Part shown: piece by piece, positions 24,628 through 36,530 of the stretch
Layout: each line of letters starts with the position of its first letter
Position numbering within the stretch: the stretch's first letter is position 1
Source: Blastomyces gilchristii SLH14081
Taxonomy: Eukaryota > Ascomycota > Eurotiomycetes > Onygenales > Ajellomycetaceae
Length of the DNA: 64,000 nt
Assembly (NCBI RefSeq): GCF_000003855.2
Contig: NW_003101667.1
Coordinates: 531,012 to 595,011 of the forward strand
Direction of reading: 5' to 3'
Made by a program: the position numbers and the translations under genes
The notes under the pieces: generated by a model
Seen by the model: only the letters and a program-made list of their open reading frames with translations
Told to the model about the DNA's origin: nothing
The model's database searches: none

Positions 24628-26751
24628 AATTATAAAGAATAATAAGAAGAATGAGAAAGAGAAGAAAGATAATAAGTAGAAAAAGTTTTTTTCTTTTTAT
24701 ATTAGTTAGTTATAAGTTCATAATTATTAATAATTAAAATTAATTTTGAGTTTTTAAAAATTATTGTACAAGTTGTAATCAATGTCAGAAATAATATATA
24801 TATATATATTTAACTATCATAATTCATAAATCACTATAATATATAAGTATCAACATTTTTTCAATATTAATATTCATAATATTAATATATTTTTAATAAT
24901 ATTATTTAGTAATACAATTTAATAACACTCTCTTTCACAATATTAATATATTTCAAGAAATATAACAGAGATTAATCAAGATTATTTATTTACTTTTATA
25001 TATTGATGATATTCAATCTGAGTTGATACTAAAATTATAACTAAGTTAAGAAAGAAGATTATTTTCTCTTATAATAATTCTTCTTATATATATCAGTAAT
25101 CAGTTATTAAAAATAAATTATTATCTTTTTTAAATTGTTATTATATCTTCTGAATTCACTTCTTGTACTTCTTTTACTTCTATTGAAGATTCACAAACTC
25201 TTCAAGAAATCACTGTAAATTACAAAGTCTATATTATTTACAATTTAATACATAATACTCTCTTTTAATTATAATAAATAATCACTTCATTCTTCACATC
25301 TGATTTCAGATTATAAAATTTATGAAAAACTCAATATAAACACTGAGATGAACTATGAAATAATTATTAATAGATTGTATTATAGATTACTGAAGAGTTA
25401 TCTCTCTGCTACAATTACTATAACTTTATTCAGAAATATTTATTATAAATGGATTATAACTCTGAAGAAACTTTCTGATATTTAAAGTTATTAGAATATA
25501 GATAATAAAAGAAAAATAATCAGAAAATTACTACTAAGATGATAAGTTACTCTATCAGATAATGATTTTTAATAATACTAACTTTCTAATTTGAAGAAAA
25601 TTATGTGAAAATAATTATATATTAGTACTCTGATTTCATAACTCTTATCTGATAACTTTTATAAATAATTACTTTATATATATATCTCTCTGAATCTTTC
25701 TCTTTAATCAATTATAAATTTCAAATTCTGAATACTTCTTTAAATACTTAATTTAAATCTTTATATTTTATATTAATTCTGTCTTCAGTTCAATCTCAAG
25801 ATACACTATAAAGTTAATATATAATATCTAGAATCAGAGTTGAAGAATTATCAAAGAGTGTCTCTTACAGTGAATATATAAACTAGTATAAATAATCTTA
25901 TATTTATAAAAGTTATATATTATTATATTGATAAGAACTGAACTTATTAAGAGATATTAATTAAATTTAAATCATTGATTAGTAGTTATACTGAGAATTA
26001 TATAATAGAGATATTAATAACTATGATTAAAAATAATTATTAAGATATTAGTCTCAGTCTTTCTATAATTATAACTAATAATACTGTGAATAACTATACT
26101 ATAATAAAGAGTTTAGAGTAAAAATTGAGTTTGTATTTCTGAAATAATAAATAAGATTATATTTTCTGTATTACTTATATAGTTTAACTTATAATATAAC
26201 CACTGATAAAGAATCTTAATATTGAGATAAAGAATAATAAGATAGCTAGTTTTTAAAATGAGAATAAGATAAAAGTAATTACTTAAGTAACTTTTATATT
26301 TACTTTATAAAAGATAATATTTTTTAATAATACTTTTTAGTAATACTACTGTTAATTTTGAATAGATTGACTAATAATTTAAATATTACAGATTTAAAAC
26401 ATTATTAATATAATTTATATCTTCTCTAAATAATAATAATAAGTTCATAATATTTAATAAATAAATAAATCAGTCATATTACTGAATATAATATAGAATA
26501 TTAGAATATAGTAAAGTTTAATATATAAAATAACTATTCAGACTCTTTGATGATATTAGATAATTAATTATTAATTATAATACTCTGATTAAGAAAAGAT
26601 TTAAATATTAAAACTTTCTAATATAAAGTAAACTCAGTTAAAATATATAATTAATTTACTATTTCAGTTTTATAAGATAATAAAGATACTTTTAATCACT
26701 TATATACTAATACTGCAGTCAGTCTGATAAGTATATAATAGTTTATTTACT
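24628..26751 (+). mobile_element. element D1, middle part (extreme AT)
   Basis: Continuation of repeat D after the A2 insertion, collinear with 32480-34645 of D2. Base composition is far more AT-rich than in elements A or B, TpA is abundant, and no coding frame or named domain can be read. Compared with D2 it has extra C-to-T changes at CpA sites, for example cttgtacttcttttac against ctttcacttctttcac. The element type is unknown. Confidence 0.6.
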
Positions 26752-28073
26752 TATCTTAAGAAGTTATTATTATTATTATTCTTCAATTATAGATGTATGC
26801 AGTCAGAGACTATGACATCTACCTGAGAACCTTTTAATTCTCAGAGTTTTTCCTATATCTATAGAGTCAACTATTATACATTTATCAATTTCAGATATGC
26901 AACATCAGAAAATTTCAGCCCAGAATACAAAAACTGTTTACAAATTGCAGTATTTCAACATCTCCTGATATTTTGACATCATTTGAAACTATCATGACAA
27001 AGGAAAAGAGAACATAGTCTTAAAGATAGACACATTAAATAGATAGATAGAAAAGAACAGAAAGAAACAGGTCCAGTAAAGAGAGACTATAACAAAATAA
27101 AATTATTAAAAGATAGTGTATAGCTGTTTTAACAGACTATATCTAATCAATTTCCGCCTCTTCATATTCAGATACTTCTGAATTCAGCCATTTTCTTGTA
27201 GCTGCTTGAGTTTCTGATAGAAACTCTATTAAGTATTTAATTCCTGTCTCAGTTGAGAATAAGAACCTCATATTTAATTGATTTAAATCATACTTCTTCT
27301 TTAATCTGACTCTGAGACTATTGTATAATACACAATGCATTACAATATGCTCAGGATTTTCATTCACATTGCAGAATGAGCACTCTGTTGAATCAAATCT
27401 ATCATCAAATCTTTGTGTATAGGATTTGAAATAACCATGTCCTAGTTTCAGCTGAATTATAGATGAGAATATTTTCTTTTTACATTTAATTGAACAAGAT
27501 TTCCACTTTGATTTTGTCTCAAATCTTGAATAATGTATGCTCTTCTTTTGTTTCTGCCAGCTTTCATTTCACTTGTTTAAACAAGATTCTTTTATCTTTC
27601 TCTTTATGAAAGACCAGGACACTGTTTTTTGAATAGATCTGCTTAATTCTGAACCCTTTTTTGCAGCTGAATCAGCCAATTCATTGCCATGAAGATTCAT
27701 ATGAGCAGGAACTCAATGCAGATGAATTATCAGTTTTGATGTTCTTCTCTTTTGAATTTTCAAAACAGAGTTTAAAATCAGTTCAAGATTCATTTGATTA
27801 TTATGAATCTGACTATTTCTAAGTCTTTTTAAAGCAGCTTGACTATCAGAGAATATTCATGTCTCTTTCACACTATTTCCTCTTTTATGAGATTTTATTT
27901 CAATGAGTTTGAAAGCTTTCACTATTACAAATAGTTCAGCATCAAAGACTTCAGATTCACAGCCTAAATTTCAGAAATCTGAGATAAAATTGATATTATC
28001 TTCAGTATAAGCAATGCCTGCGCCTAATCTATTCAAATTCTCATTTTTTGAGCCATCTGATATCTTAAGAAGT
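26752..28073 (-). mobile_element. 5'-truncated LINE copy with 13-bp TSD
   Basis: The 3' third of the same LINE lies on the minus strand (26765-28060) between target duplications tatcttaagaagt at 26752-26764 and 28061-28073. D2 near 34640-34655 gives the empty site. It has a (TAA)n tail on the minus strand at the low-coordinate end. It is truncated inside RNase H, just after the SDGS motif. The segment 27143-27367 is stop-free and ends EAEID before a TAG, and Trp codons are retained (KWLNSE). It is therefore much less damaged than the 11.5-18.2 kb copy and probably a later insertion. Confidence 0.9.
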
Positions 28074-29279
28074 AGTTGAATCATTTAAAAAGAAATTCAG
28101 TCTGAGATAATACTATAGTACAGATTATTATTACTATAAGAGATAAACTAATATATTACTACAGTAAAACTAAATAATCTTTTACAGAGTACTATACTAT
28201 AGTAGCTCTACTAGATCTCTCTTATTAAGTTAATATCTATACTTCTTAAGATTGAATAAAGAAGAAATAAGACTTATATATTAAATTAGTCTGAGACTAC
28301 TATAATATCAACTATCAGAGATTTAAATAAGCAGATATTAGAGATATAAAGATAGTAAAATACAATTCTCTAATAAGTAATAATCTTTGATAATACTTCA
28401 TATTATATAGAACTATAATCCTAACTTTGAAATAGAACTTATATATATTAATTATAACTGAAAATCAGATAAAACTATATACTTATAAAACTAAATTTAA
28501 CTGCTATCTTTAAAATAATCTGATAAATTTATATACTAAATTAATTCTAGAGTTATAAAAAATTATTAAGAGTATATATTTAACTATTATATTAATAGTA
28601 TATAATATTCTAATAATTTCATTAATAGAGATGAGAATGAAGTGAAAGTTTAACTTAAACTAAGATATTTATTATTATTATCAGAAACAATTATAAGAAG
28701 AAATAATTAAAAAGCTTATAATTATAAAATATAAAATTATCAGAGAGTTTAATATCTCTGATTATAGTATATCAGAGAAGTATAGTTTTTATAAGAAAGT
28801 GAAAAATAAACTTATACAAGAATCTATTTAATTATTTTATAAGTATTATTAATAATTATTACTAAATTTTGATTATATAAGTAATTACTGAATAAACTGA
28901 ATAAGACTGAATTTAATCTTCAGTCTTAGTCTTATTTTAATTTTAAAAGAATGATTATCTTTTATAGTTTATTCTGAGAAATTACTCTCATTTCACTACT
29001 CTTGAATTAAATCTGGTTATTTTTCACATTATTTCTCTCAGAAATGATTCATTTTCAGATTTTTTTAAGACTTGATTCTGATGGGACTCACATCAAGAAA
29101 TGTATGAGATCAGATCAAATGAGATTAAATGTGAAATTCCTGGTTTCACCGGCCAGTCTAGTCACTTTACATGTTTTTTTAATGATAAGTTCCAGTGGGA
29201 TTCACACTAAGAAATGTATGAGACCAGATCAAATGAGATTAAACATGAAATTCATGGTCTCAGCAGCCAGTCTAATTCT
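28074..29279 (+). mobile_element. element D1, right part
   Basis: The last part of D1, collinear with about 34650-35735 of D2. It is extremely AT-rich until about 29000, then becomes more balanced at the end, which carries a duplicated roughly 78-bp terminal unit. No coding frame can be recognised. Confidence 0.55.
29083..29274 (+). repeat. duplicated terminal unit of element D1
   Basis: Two direct copies of a roughly 78-bp sequence (29083-29160 and 29197-29274), each running from gggactcaca-like to ccagtcta. D2 has a single copy at 35657-35734 with more intact CpG and CC sites (ggtcccgccgg). The extra copy is unique to D1. Confidence 0.8.
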
Positions 29280-29550
29280 GGTCCTGGTCTCAGACACAGT
29301 CACATGGTCAGTCTAAGCCCGTCTAATAGTGTTGACCGTTACGGCCGTTGCGGCTATTGGCTGTGGCGATCTCGCTAGATCACGTGACCAATCACTATCT
29401 TAAGCTCTTTGTAGATAGCTCTATTAATACAAACCTTCAACTATTCTACAAATAGTCATGGTGAAATGACGGGCGTTGAGTGTAAGCAGACGTTGATCAC
29501 ATTACAAGTTTAGCTAGACTGACTGTGTGACTGTGTCTGAGACCAGGATC
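29280..29550. mobile_element. 271-bp inverted-repeat element C (MITE-like)
   Basis: Imperfect 36-bp terminal inverted repeats (29280-29315 and 29515-29550, about three mismatches) contain the core ctggtctcagacacagtcac. The interior is GC-normal with CpGs and has no coding capacity. No convincing target duplication could be assigned. A further copy of the right terminal repeat lies at 63935-63970. Size and structure fit a non-autonomous DNA transposon, but its autonomous partner is not in the window. Confidence 0.7.
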
Positions 29551-30421
29551 AAACTTTACAGTTATTATATTATCTAAAAGCATTACTTCTGATCATAGTT
29601 TGTGTTCATTACATTGATTTCAAATCATATTATTTTAAATATTAAAGATTTCAGATTCACTTTTCAAATAAAAATCTAGTCTCAGATAAAGAATATATTT
29701 AAATTCTTAGTCATATTTTCATTCTGATCTCATTATTGAGAATGATATTAAATGAGATTATGAAATCATTTCTCACTTATATAATATTATAACATAGTAC
29801 TCACTTATTGAAAATTCAATAGAAAGTATTATCAAATATTATTACTTTTCTAAACACAAATTATAATTCATATAATTTTAATTATAAAAAAAATATAAAA
29901 TATAAAAAAAAAACAAAAAATAAAAAACAAAACAAAAACAAGAAAAAATCACAATGAAAAAAAAATAAAAAAAAGAGAAAGAAAAAAATAAAAAAAAAGA
30001 AAAGAAAAAGAAAAAAATAAAAAATAAAAATAAAAAAAATCAAGATTACAGAGATGCAGTATTCTTAAAATACTCACTTTTCAGAGTCTTTACAATGTTT
30101 ATTATTAACTGTGTATTTCTCACAGTGAGAGTAACACAGTTATAATAAGTTATTATCTTAATATTATCTAATAAATAATCAGTATATATCTGTATAAATG
30201 TGAATAATTAGAAAATATACACTTAAAAAGTGTGATCAGAGTGAACTCTGCTGTCACTTGAATAATATTAAGAACAGAATGCTGAAATTAATAATTTCAC
30301 TCATTAATTTTATGAATAAGATATGTGAAGATGATCTTGAGAAATATAAGATTTTCTGACTTCTGATAAAAACAGATCTCACAGAGAGACTCTATTTTCA
30401 TAATATCAGAGACTGAGTATT
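29551..30421. other. AT-rich stretch without a recognisable gene
   Basis: No domain or gene-like frame is visible. It contains an A-rich low-complexity tract at about 29886-30041, with runs of A broken by T, G or C, and otherwise repeats-derived AT-rich sequence. Confidence 0.6.
29886..30041 (+). repeat. A-rich low-complexity tract
   Basis: About 155 bases are almost entirely A on the plus strand, with scattered T, G and C. It could be a decayed poly(A)-like tail or slippage expansion. Nothing upstream identifies a retrotransposon. Confidence 0.85.
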
Positions 30422-30426
30422 ACTAA

Positions 30427-30458
<32 letters not shown>

Positions 30459-30825
30459 CTTTCATTATACTCATATGCAAGCGGAGCTTATGATGAGTCC
30501 TTGCGTGATGTTAAATACAGGCCAAGTGTTGGTTATACAGGAGGAAATACAGGTGTTGAGACCATGTCAAGATAACAAGAACATAGAAAATACAAAGAAG
30601 TGACAATTAAATACATGCGATAATAACTTCCCAGCCCAGGAACATAGAGCAATTTTATTGAAGCGATTTGTACACCTCTGTATTTATTAGAAACCTGAGG
30701 TGCTTGGGTTTCAGATTTAATGTATCCCCTGCGGGTTTCGAACCCACACGCCCTGGTTTCCCACACCAAGGCGCTACTGGGTGGCCGCATTAACCATTCG
30801 GCCACCGGGGCACTAAAAAGTGTTA
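30422..30825 (-). mobile_element. tRNA-Ser-like SINE copy 4 with 14-bp TSD
   Basis: The minus-strand SINE (30436-30811) lies between perfect 14-bp duplications actaaaaagtgtta at 30422-30435 and 30812-30825. The tRNA-like head, hairpin arm and B box GGGTTCGAAACCC are intact, with a (TAA)n tail of eight or more units. With copy 2 it is the best preserved copy. Confidence 0.93.
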
Positions 30826-31538
30826 CTTTTATACAATATATATACACTTACTGCAGCAATTCATTCTCTGCATATATAACTGAGAATCATAACTTTCTCA
30901 CACTGCACAGCTCTCTCTGAGATGCTGCTGTCAGTTTATAACTCATACAGTCTCTCAGTTCAGCATGCACTGTATGTATACAGCTCTGCATGCTGAGGCT
31001 GTGTTAATCATTATAATCTGACATGATACTCGCTTTTTGCAGATCATGTTTTATTTGAAGAGAAGGAAAGAAAAGATATAACTGTTATTTTATTAAGAGA
31101 GAATGAATAATTAGTATTATTAAATGTAATTTAATTCTTCTGTATTTAAAATTTAATTAGTCTATACTCTTCAATTTAAGAGTTTCTAAGAGTATTTTAA
31201 TAGTTTTCATACCAGCTTGAACTTAGTGATAAGTTGAAGAAGAAGAGAAAAGAGAGAAGAAAGAAATGAGAATAACTTATCTTTATAATATGAAAACAGA
31301 GAATTACTGTAATTATTCATTCTAGTAATAAAGATCTGTTTTCTGCATGTATCTCTGATATAGATTATATAATAACTGTATACAAAGAATATTAACAGTG
31401 CATGTATTGAATGAAGATAATGTTGCTATACAATACTATAGCTGTTTCTGTACATCTCTGAAAGCTGTTAATATTTTCTTTAAGTCTCTTTATATTTAAT
31501 AAGTTAGTAATATATTTCAATACACTCTTTCTTTCATC

Positions 31539-31570
<32 letters not shown>

Positions 31571-31690
31571 CATCATCATCATCATCACTATTATCATTAT
31601 TATTACTATTATCATCGTTATTATTATTATCATTATTACTGTTATTATATTATTTCTAACTGTCTCTTCTGTCTTCACCTCTCTTCAACA
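30826..31690. other. AT-rich stretch without a recognisable gene
   Basis: No coding frame or known domain is seen. It contains a trinucleotide repeat at 31537-31660. Confidence 0.55.
31537..31660 (+). repeat. (ATT/ATC)n microsatellite
   Basis: About 120 bp of imperfect trinucleotide and hexanucleotide repeat built from att and atc units, for example repeated attatc followed by six atc units. Confidence 0.95.
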
Positions 31691-34600
31691 CTCACTGAAA
31701 TTAATCATGTCATTTCTCTTCAAATATTCTGCAGTTCTGCAGATCATCAAGGCATGTGAGCACTGTTACAGATTGAAGAGAGAGAAGAAGAAGACATTTA
31801 AGTAAGAGAAGACAGATTGTAAGACATGTTATAATGCCTTGAAGAGACTCTGTAAGAAAGTAGAATAATAACAATTTTAAGTAATACTTCTGATAGATTT
31901 AGACTGAACTAAGTATAGAAATAATATAGATAATACTGTCTATAAGAGATTGAAAAAGAAGACAGTGAAGAGTCTTATACAGCAGTGATAAGATCAGAAG
32001 AAGTTCTAAGAATGATTTGATATTAAGATGAAGAGAGAGAAAGAGAAGAAGAGTATTACTATAAATAAGCAGTAGTAGAAGAAGATTAAGAGAATATTAA
32101 AGTAAGAGATAAAGAAGTTAAAACTGATAAGTTTTTTATTTATTAAGAGATAATGATTTTTTATAATACTTCTGTTCTCTAATTAATTAGTAGAAGCTGA
32201 TAGAGAAGAAGAGAATTGAGATCTTATTCAGATCTTGAATGCACTTCATGATTCAGAATATTAAGAAGACAGCTCTACTCTCTGAGCATGTCAATCTACT
32301 TATCACTAAGATGAAATCTGAGACAGCAGACCAGAAAATGCAGGATTTTAGAGCATAAATTGACCTAACTGAGAGAAAGTAGTAGAAACTCTTCTCTGAG
32401 AAGACAGCAGAGAGAGATTTTGAGATAATTATTCTCTCAGATAAGAAGAAGAAGAAGAAGAATAAGAATAAGAAGTGAATTATAAAGAATGATAAGAAGA
32501 ATGAGAAAGAGAAGAAAGATAATAAGTAGAAAAAGTTTTTTTCTTTTTATATTAGTTAGTTATAAGTTCATAATTATTAATAATTGAAATTAATTTTAGA
32601 TTGTTAAAAATTATTGTACAAGTTGTAATCAATGTCAGGAATAATATATATATATATATTTAACTATCATGATTTACAAATCACTATAATGTATAAGTAT
32701 CAACATTTTTTCAATATTAATATTCACAATATTAATATATTTTTAATAATATTATCCTAATAGTGCAATTTGATAACACTCTCTTTTACAATATTAATAT
32801 TTTTCAAGAAATATAACAGAGATTAATCAAGATTATTTATTTACTTTTATACATTGATAATATTCAATCTGAGTTAGTACTAAAATTATAACTAAGCTAA
32901 GAAAGAAGATTATTTTCTCTTATAATAATTCTTCTTACACATATCAGTGATCAGTTATTATCTTTATTAAAAATAAATTATTATCTTTCTTAAATCTTTA
33001 TTATATCTTCTGAATTCACTTCTTTCACTTCTTTCACTTCTATTGAAGATTTATAAACTTTTCAAGAAATCACTGTGAATTACAAAGTCTATATTGTTTA
33101 TAATTCAGTACAGAATACTCTCTTTCAATCATAATAAATAATCACTTCATTCTTCACATCTAATTTCAGGTCATGAAATTTATGAAAAACTCAACACAAA
33201 TATTGAGATGAACTATGAAATAATTATTAACAGATTATATTATAGATTACTGAAGAGTTATATCTCTGCTGTAATCACTGTAACTTCATTCAGAAATATT
33301 CATTATAAACTAATTATAACTCTGATGAAATTTTCTGATATCTGAAGTCATCAGAATATAGATAATAAAAGAGAAATAATCAGAAAATTACTACTGAGCT
33401 GATAAGTTACTCTATCAGATAATGATTTTTAGTAATACTAACTTTCTAATTTGCAGGAAATCATATGAAAATAATTATATATTAGTACTCTGATTTTATA
33501 ACTCTTATCTGATAACTTCTGTGAATAATTACTTTGTATATATATATCTCTGAATCTTTCTCTTTAATTAATTGAAAATCCTGAATTCTGAACACTTCTT
33601 TAAATATTTAATTCAAATCTTTATATTTCATATCAATTATGTCTTCAGTTCAATCTCAAGACACATTACAAAGATAATATATAATATCTAAAATCAGAGT
33701 TGAAGAATCATCAAAGAGTGTTTCTTACAGTGAATACATGAACTAGTATAAATAATCTTACATTTATAAGAGTTATATGTTATTATATCAATGAGAACTG
33801 AACTTATTAAGAGATATTAATTGAAGTTGAATCATTAATCAGTAGTTATACTGAGAATTATATAATAGAGATATTAATAACAGTGATTAAAAATAACTAT
33901 TGAAATATTAATTTTAGTCTTCTTATAATTATAACTGATAATGCTGTGAATAACTATACTATGATAAAGAGCTTGAAGTAAAAATTGACTTTGTATTTCT
34001 GAAATAATAAATAAGGTCATATTCTCTACATTGCTCATATGATTTAACTTATGATATAAACACTGATAAAGAATTTTAATATTAAGATAATAAATAATGA
34101 GATGACTGATTCTTAAGATGAGAATAAGATAAAAGTGATTACTTAAGTAACTTTTACATTCACTTTATAAAAGATAATGTTTTTTAATAATACTTTTTAA
34201 TATTGCTTTTTAATAATACTTTTTAATAATACTACTGTTAATTTTGAATAGATTGATTAATAATTTAAATATTATAGATTCAAAATATTATTAATATGAT
34301 TTGTATCTTCTCTAAATAATAATAATGATTTCATGATATTTAATAAATAAATAAATCAGTCACATTACTGAATATGATACAGAATATTAAAATACAGTGA
34401 AGTTTAATATATAAAATAGCTATTCAGACTCTTTAATTATATCAGATAATTAATTATTAAGTGTAATACTCTGATTAAGAAAAGATTCAGATATTGAAAC
34501 TTTCTGATATAAAGTGAACTCAGTTGAAATATATGATTAATTTACTGTTTCAGTTTTATAAAATAATGAAGACAGTCTCAATCACTTATATATTAATACT

Positions 34601-35735
34601 ACAGTCAGTCTGATAAGTGTATAACAGTTTATTTACTCATCTTAAAAAGCAGTTGAATCACTTAAAAAGAAATTCAGTCTGAGATAATGCTATAGTGCAG
34701 GCTATTATTACTATAAGAAATAAACTAGTATATTATTACAGTAAAACTGAACAATCTTTTACAGAGTACTATACTATAACAGCTCTACTAGATTTCTCTC
34801 ATTGAGTTAACATCTACACTTCTCAAGATTGAATAGAGAAGAAATGAGACTTATATATTAAATTAGTCTGAGACTACTATAATACTAACTATCAGAGATT
34901 TGAATAAGCAGATATTAGAGATTTTAAGACAGTGAAATACAATTCTCTAATAAGTAATGATCTTTTTACACTTCATTTATATAGAACTATAATACTAACT
35001 NNNNNNNNNNNNNNNNNNNNNNNNNNNNNNNNNNNNNNNNNNNNNNNNNNNNNNNNNNNNNNNNNNNNNNNNNNNNNNNNNNNNNNNNNNNNNNNNNNNN
35101 NNNNNNNNNNNNNNNNNNNNNNNNNNNNNNNNNNNNNNNNNNNNNNNNNNNNNNNNNNNNNNNNNNNNNNNNNNNNNNNNATTCTGATAATTTCATTGAT
35201 AGAGATGAGAATAAAGTGAAAGTTCAACTCAAGCTGAGATATTTATTACTATTATTAGAGACAATTATAAGAAGAAATAATCAAGAAACTCATAATTATA
35301 AAATATGAAATTATCAGACAGTTTAATATCTCTGATCACAGTATATCAGAGAAGTATAGTTTTTATAAGAAAGTGAAGAATAAACTTATATAAGAATATA
35401 TTTAGTTATTTCATAAGTATTATTAATAATTGTTATCAAATTCTAATTATATAAGTAATCACTGAATGAACTGAATGAGACTGAATTTAATCTTCAGTCT
35501 CAGTCTTATTATGATTTTGAAAGAATGATTATCTTTTATAGTTTATTCTAAGAAATTACTCTCATTTCACTGTTCTTGTATTAAATCTGGTCATTTTTCA
35601 CATTATTTCTCTCAGAAATGATTCATTTTCAGATTTTTTTGATACTTGATCCTGGTGAGACTCACATCAAGAAATGTATGAGACCAGACCAAATGGGACC
35701 AAATGTGAAATTCATGGTCCCGCCGGCTAGTCTAA
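31691..35735 (+). mobile_element. element D2, unassigned repeat with Cys-rich protein
   Basis: Second and more complete copy of repeat D, without the LINE and A2 insertions of D1 but with a 180-N gap. Near the left end a plus-strand frame from ATG 31709 contains CEHC...DCKTC...LC, a Cys-rich cluster with basic spacing that resembles a DNA-binding zinc motif. A TAA interrupts it. A Lys/Glu-rich helical region follows (32190-32460), then extreme AT sequence to about 35590 and a less mutated end unit. No RT, integrase or transposase can be read, and terminal repeats were not found. Whether D is a transposon or a large duplicated segment is open. Confidence 0.55.
35001..35180. other. assembly gap, 180 N
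   Basis: 180 Ns inside D2. The corresponding D1 sequence (about 28412-28605) shows what is probably missing. Confidence 1.
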
Positions 35736-36530
35736 GTTTAGCCCGTTGATCAGTGTTCTACACTTTTCATATATTATAAAAAAAATAGTGAATACAATTA
35801 AGAATTAGAAACAGTGCATGTGAGAGAATTAAGTTCATTGAATTGATACTAGAGTTCTACTATCTGCATCACTTGCTAATAAATAGTATAAACTTGAAGT
35901 TCTCAATTGTGGAGCTTGAGATTAGTGTTTTTGTAAATACTTGGGGTTTTTATGAGCTCTTAGATTGTGGATTTACAGATACAGATACAAATCTGCTTAT
36001 AAACACTTCGAGTTATAACTTTATAGATGGTCGAGCTCTAATAGGAAGTAGTGGAAATAAGTCAAAATTTGGATATGTTTTTCAACTCCGAATATATGAA
36101 AATGGAATGTAGAAAATTAACCCTTTCCTGAGAGATAAAAATTCGTAAAAAGTCATGAATAAGCCTCCTGAGTACTGCTTGAGAGGCTCGTGTGGCACTT
36201 AGACGCAACATCGTTCATTGTAGCAAGGCAGCCCAATATTATTACTCTGGGCGGACCCGAATAGCCGATAAAACGAATAAAACATAACATGTTGGGATTC
36301 ATCGTGATGGGCAAAATATTTCTGTTTCCTGATGGCTGCGTTTGGGGGGCGGGGCGGGGGGGGGGAAGAAAAGAATCCAGAGATTTGAAAAGTTGAGGAA
36401 TGTTCATCACTCGAGCCACTTCGCGGTGACGCTACCGTATTTCTCTCCTGTTCAAGTTGACCCCGTTAGTGTCCGAATTAACCCATTCTAATAGTTGTTT
36501 TTTCCTCGTCTTGTAAGACATTAAAGCAAA
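35736..36530. other. desert-to-island transition
   Basis: Sequence composition changes here from mutated repeat to normal. It holds one 89-codon plus-strand frame (35843-36112, entered separately) and a G-rich run at about 36341-36365. Otherwise it is the 3' flank of the Hsp70-like gene. Confidence 0.6.
35843..36112 (+). CDS. small hypothetical frame at island edge
   Basis: An 89-codon stop-free frame from ATG 35843. Its composition is AT-biased but it lacks the TGA-riddled look of the adjacent repeats and retains Trp (NTW) and CG-containing codons near its end. No domain or signal is recognised. It may be a real small gene, a remnant exon or chance. There is no supporting homology in the window. 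Confidence 0.25.
   Translation: MILEFYYLHHLLINSINLKFSIVELEISVFVNTWGFYELLDCGFTDTDTNLLINTSSYNFIDGRALIGSSGNKSKFGYVFQLRIYENGM

Noticed and set aside
31537..31660. CRISPR-like or centromeric satellite array
   Set aside because: Simple trinucleotide repeat without spacers or a long unit.
24628..35735. centromere
   Set aside because: Extreme AT content fits, but the sequence is explained by two copies of repeat D with nested insertions. There is no independent centromere evidence.
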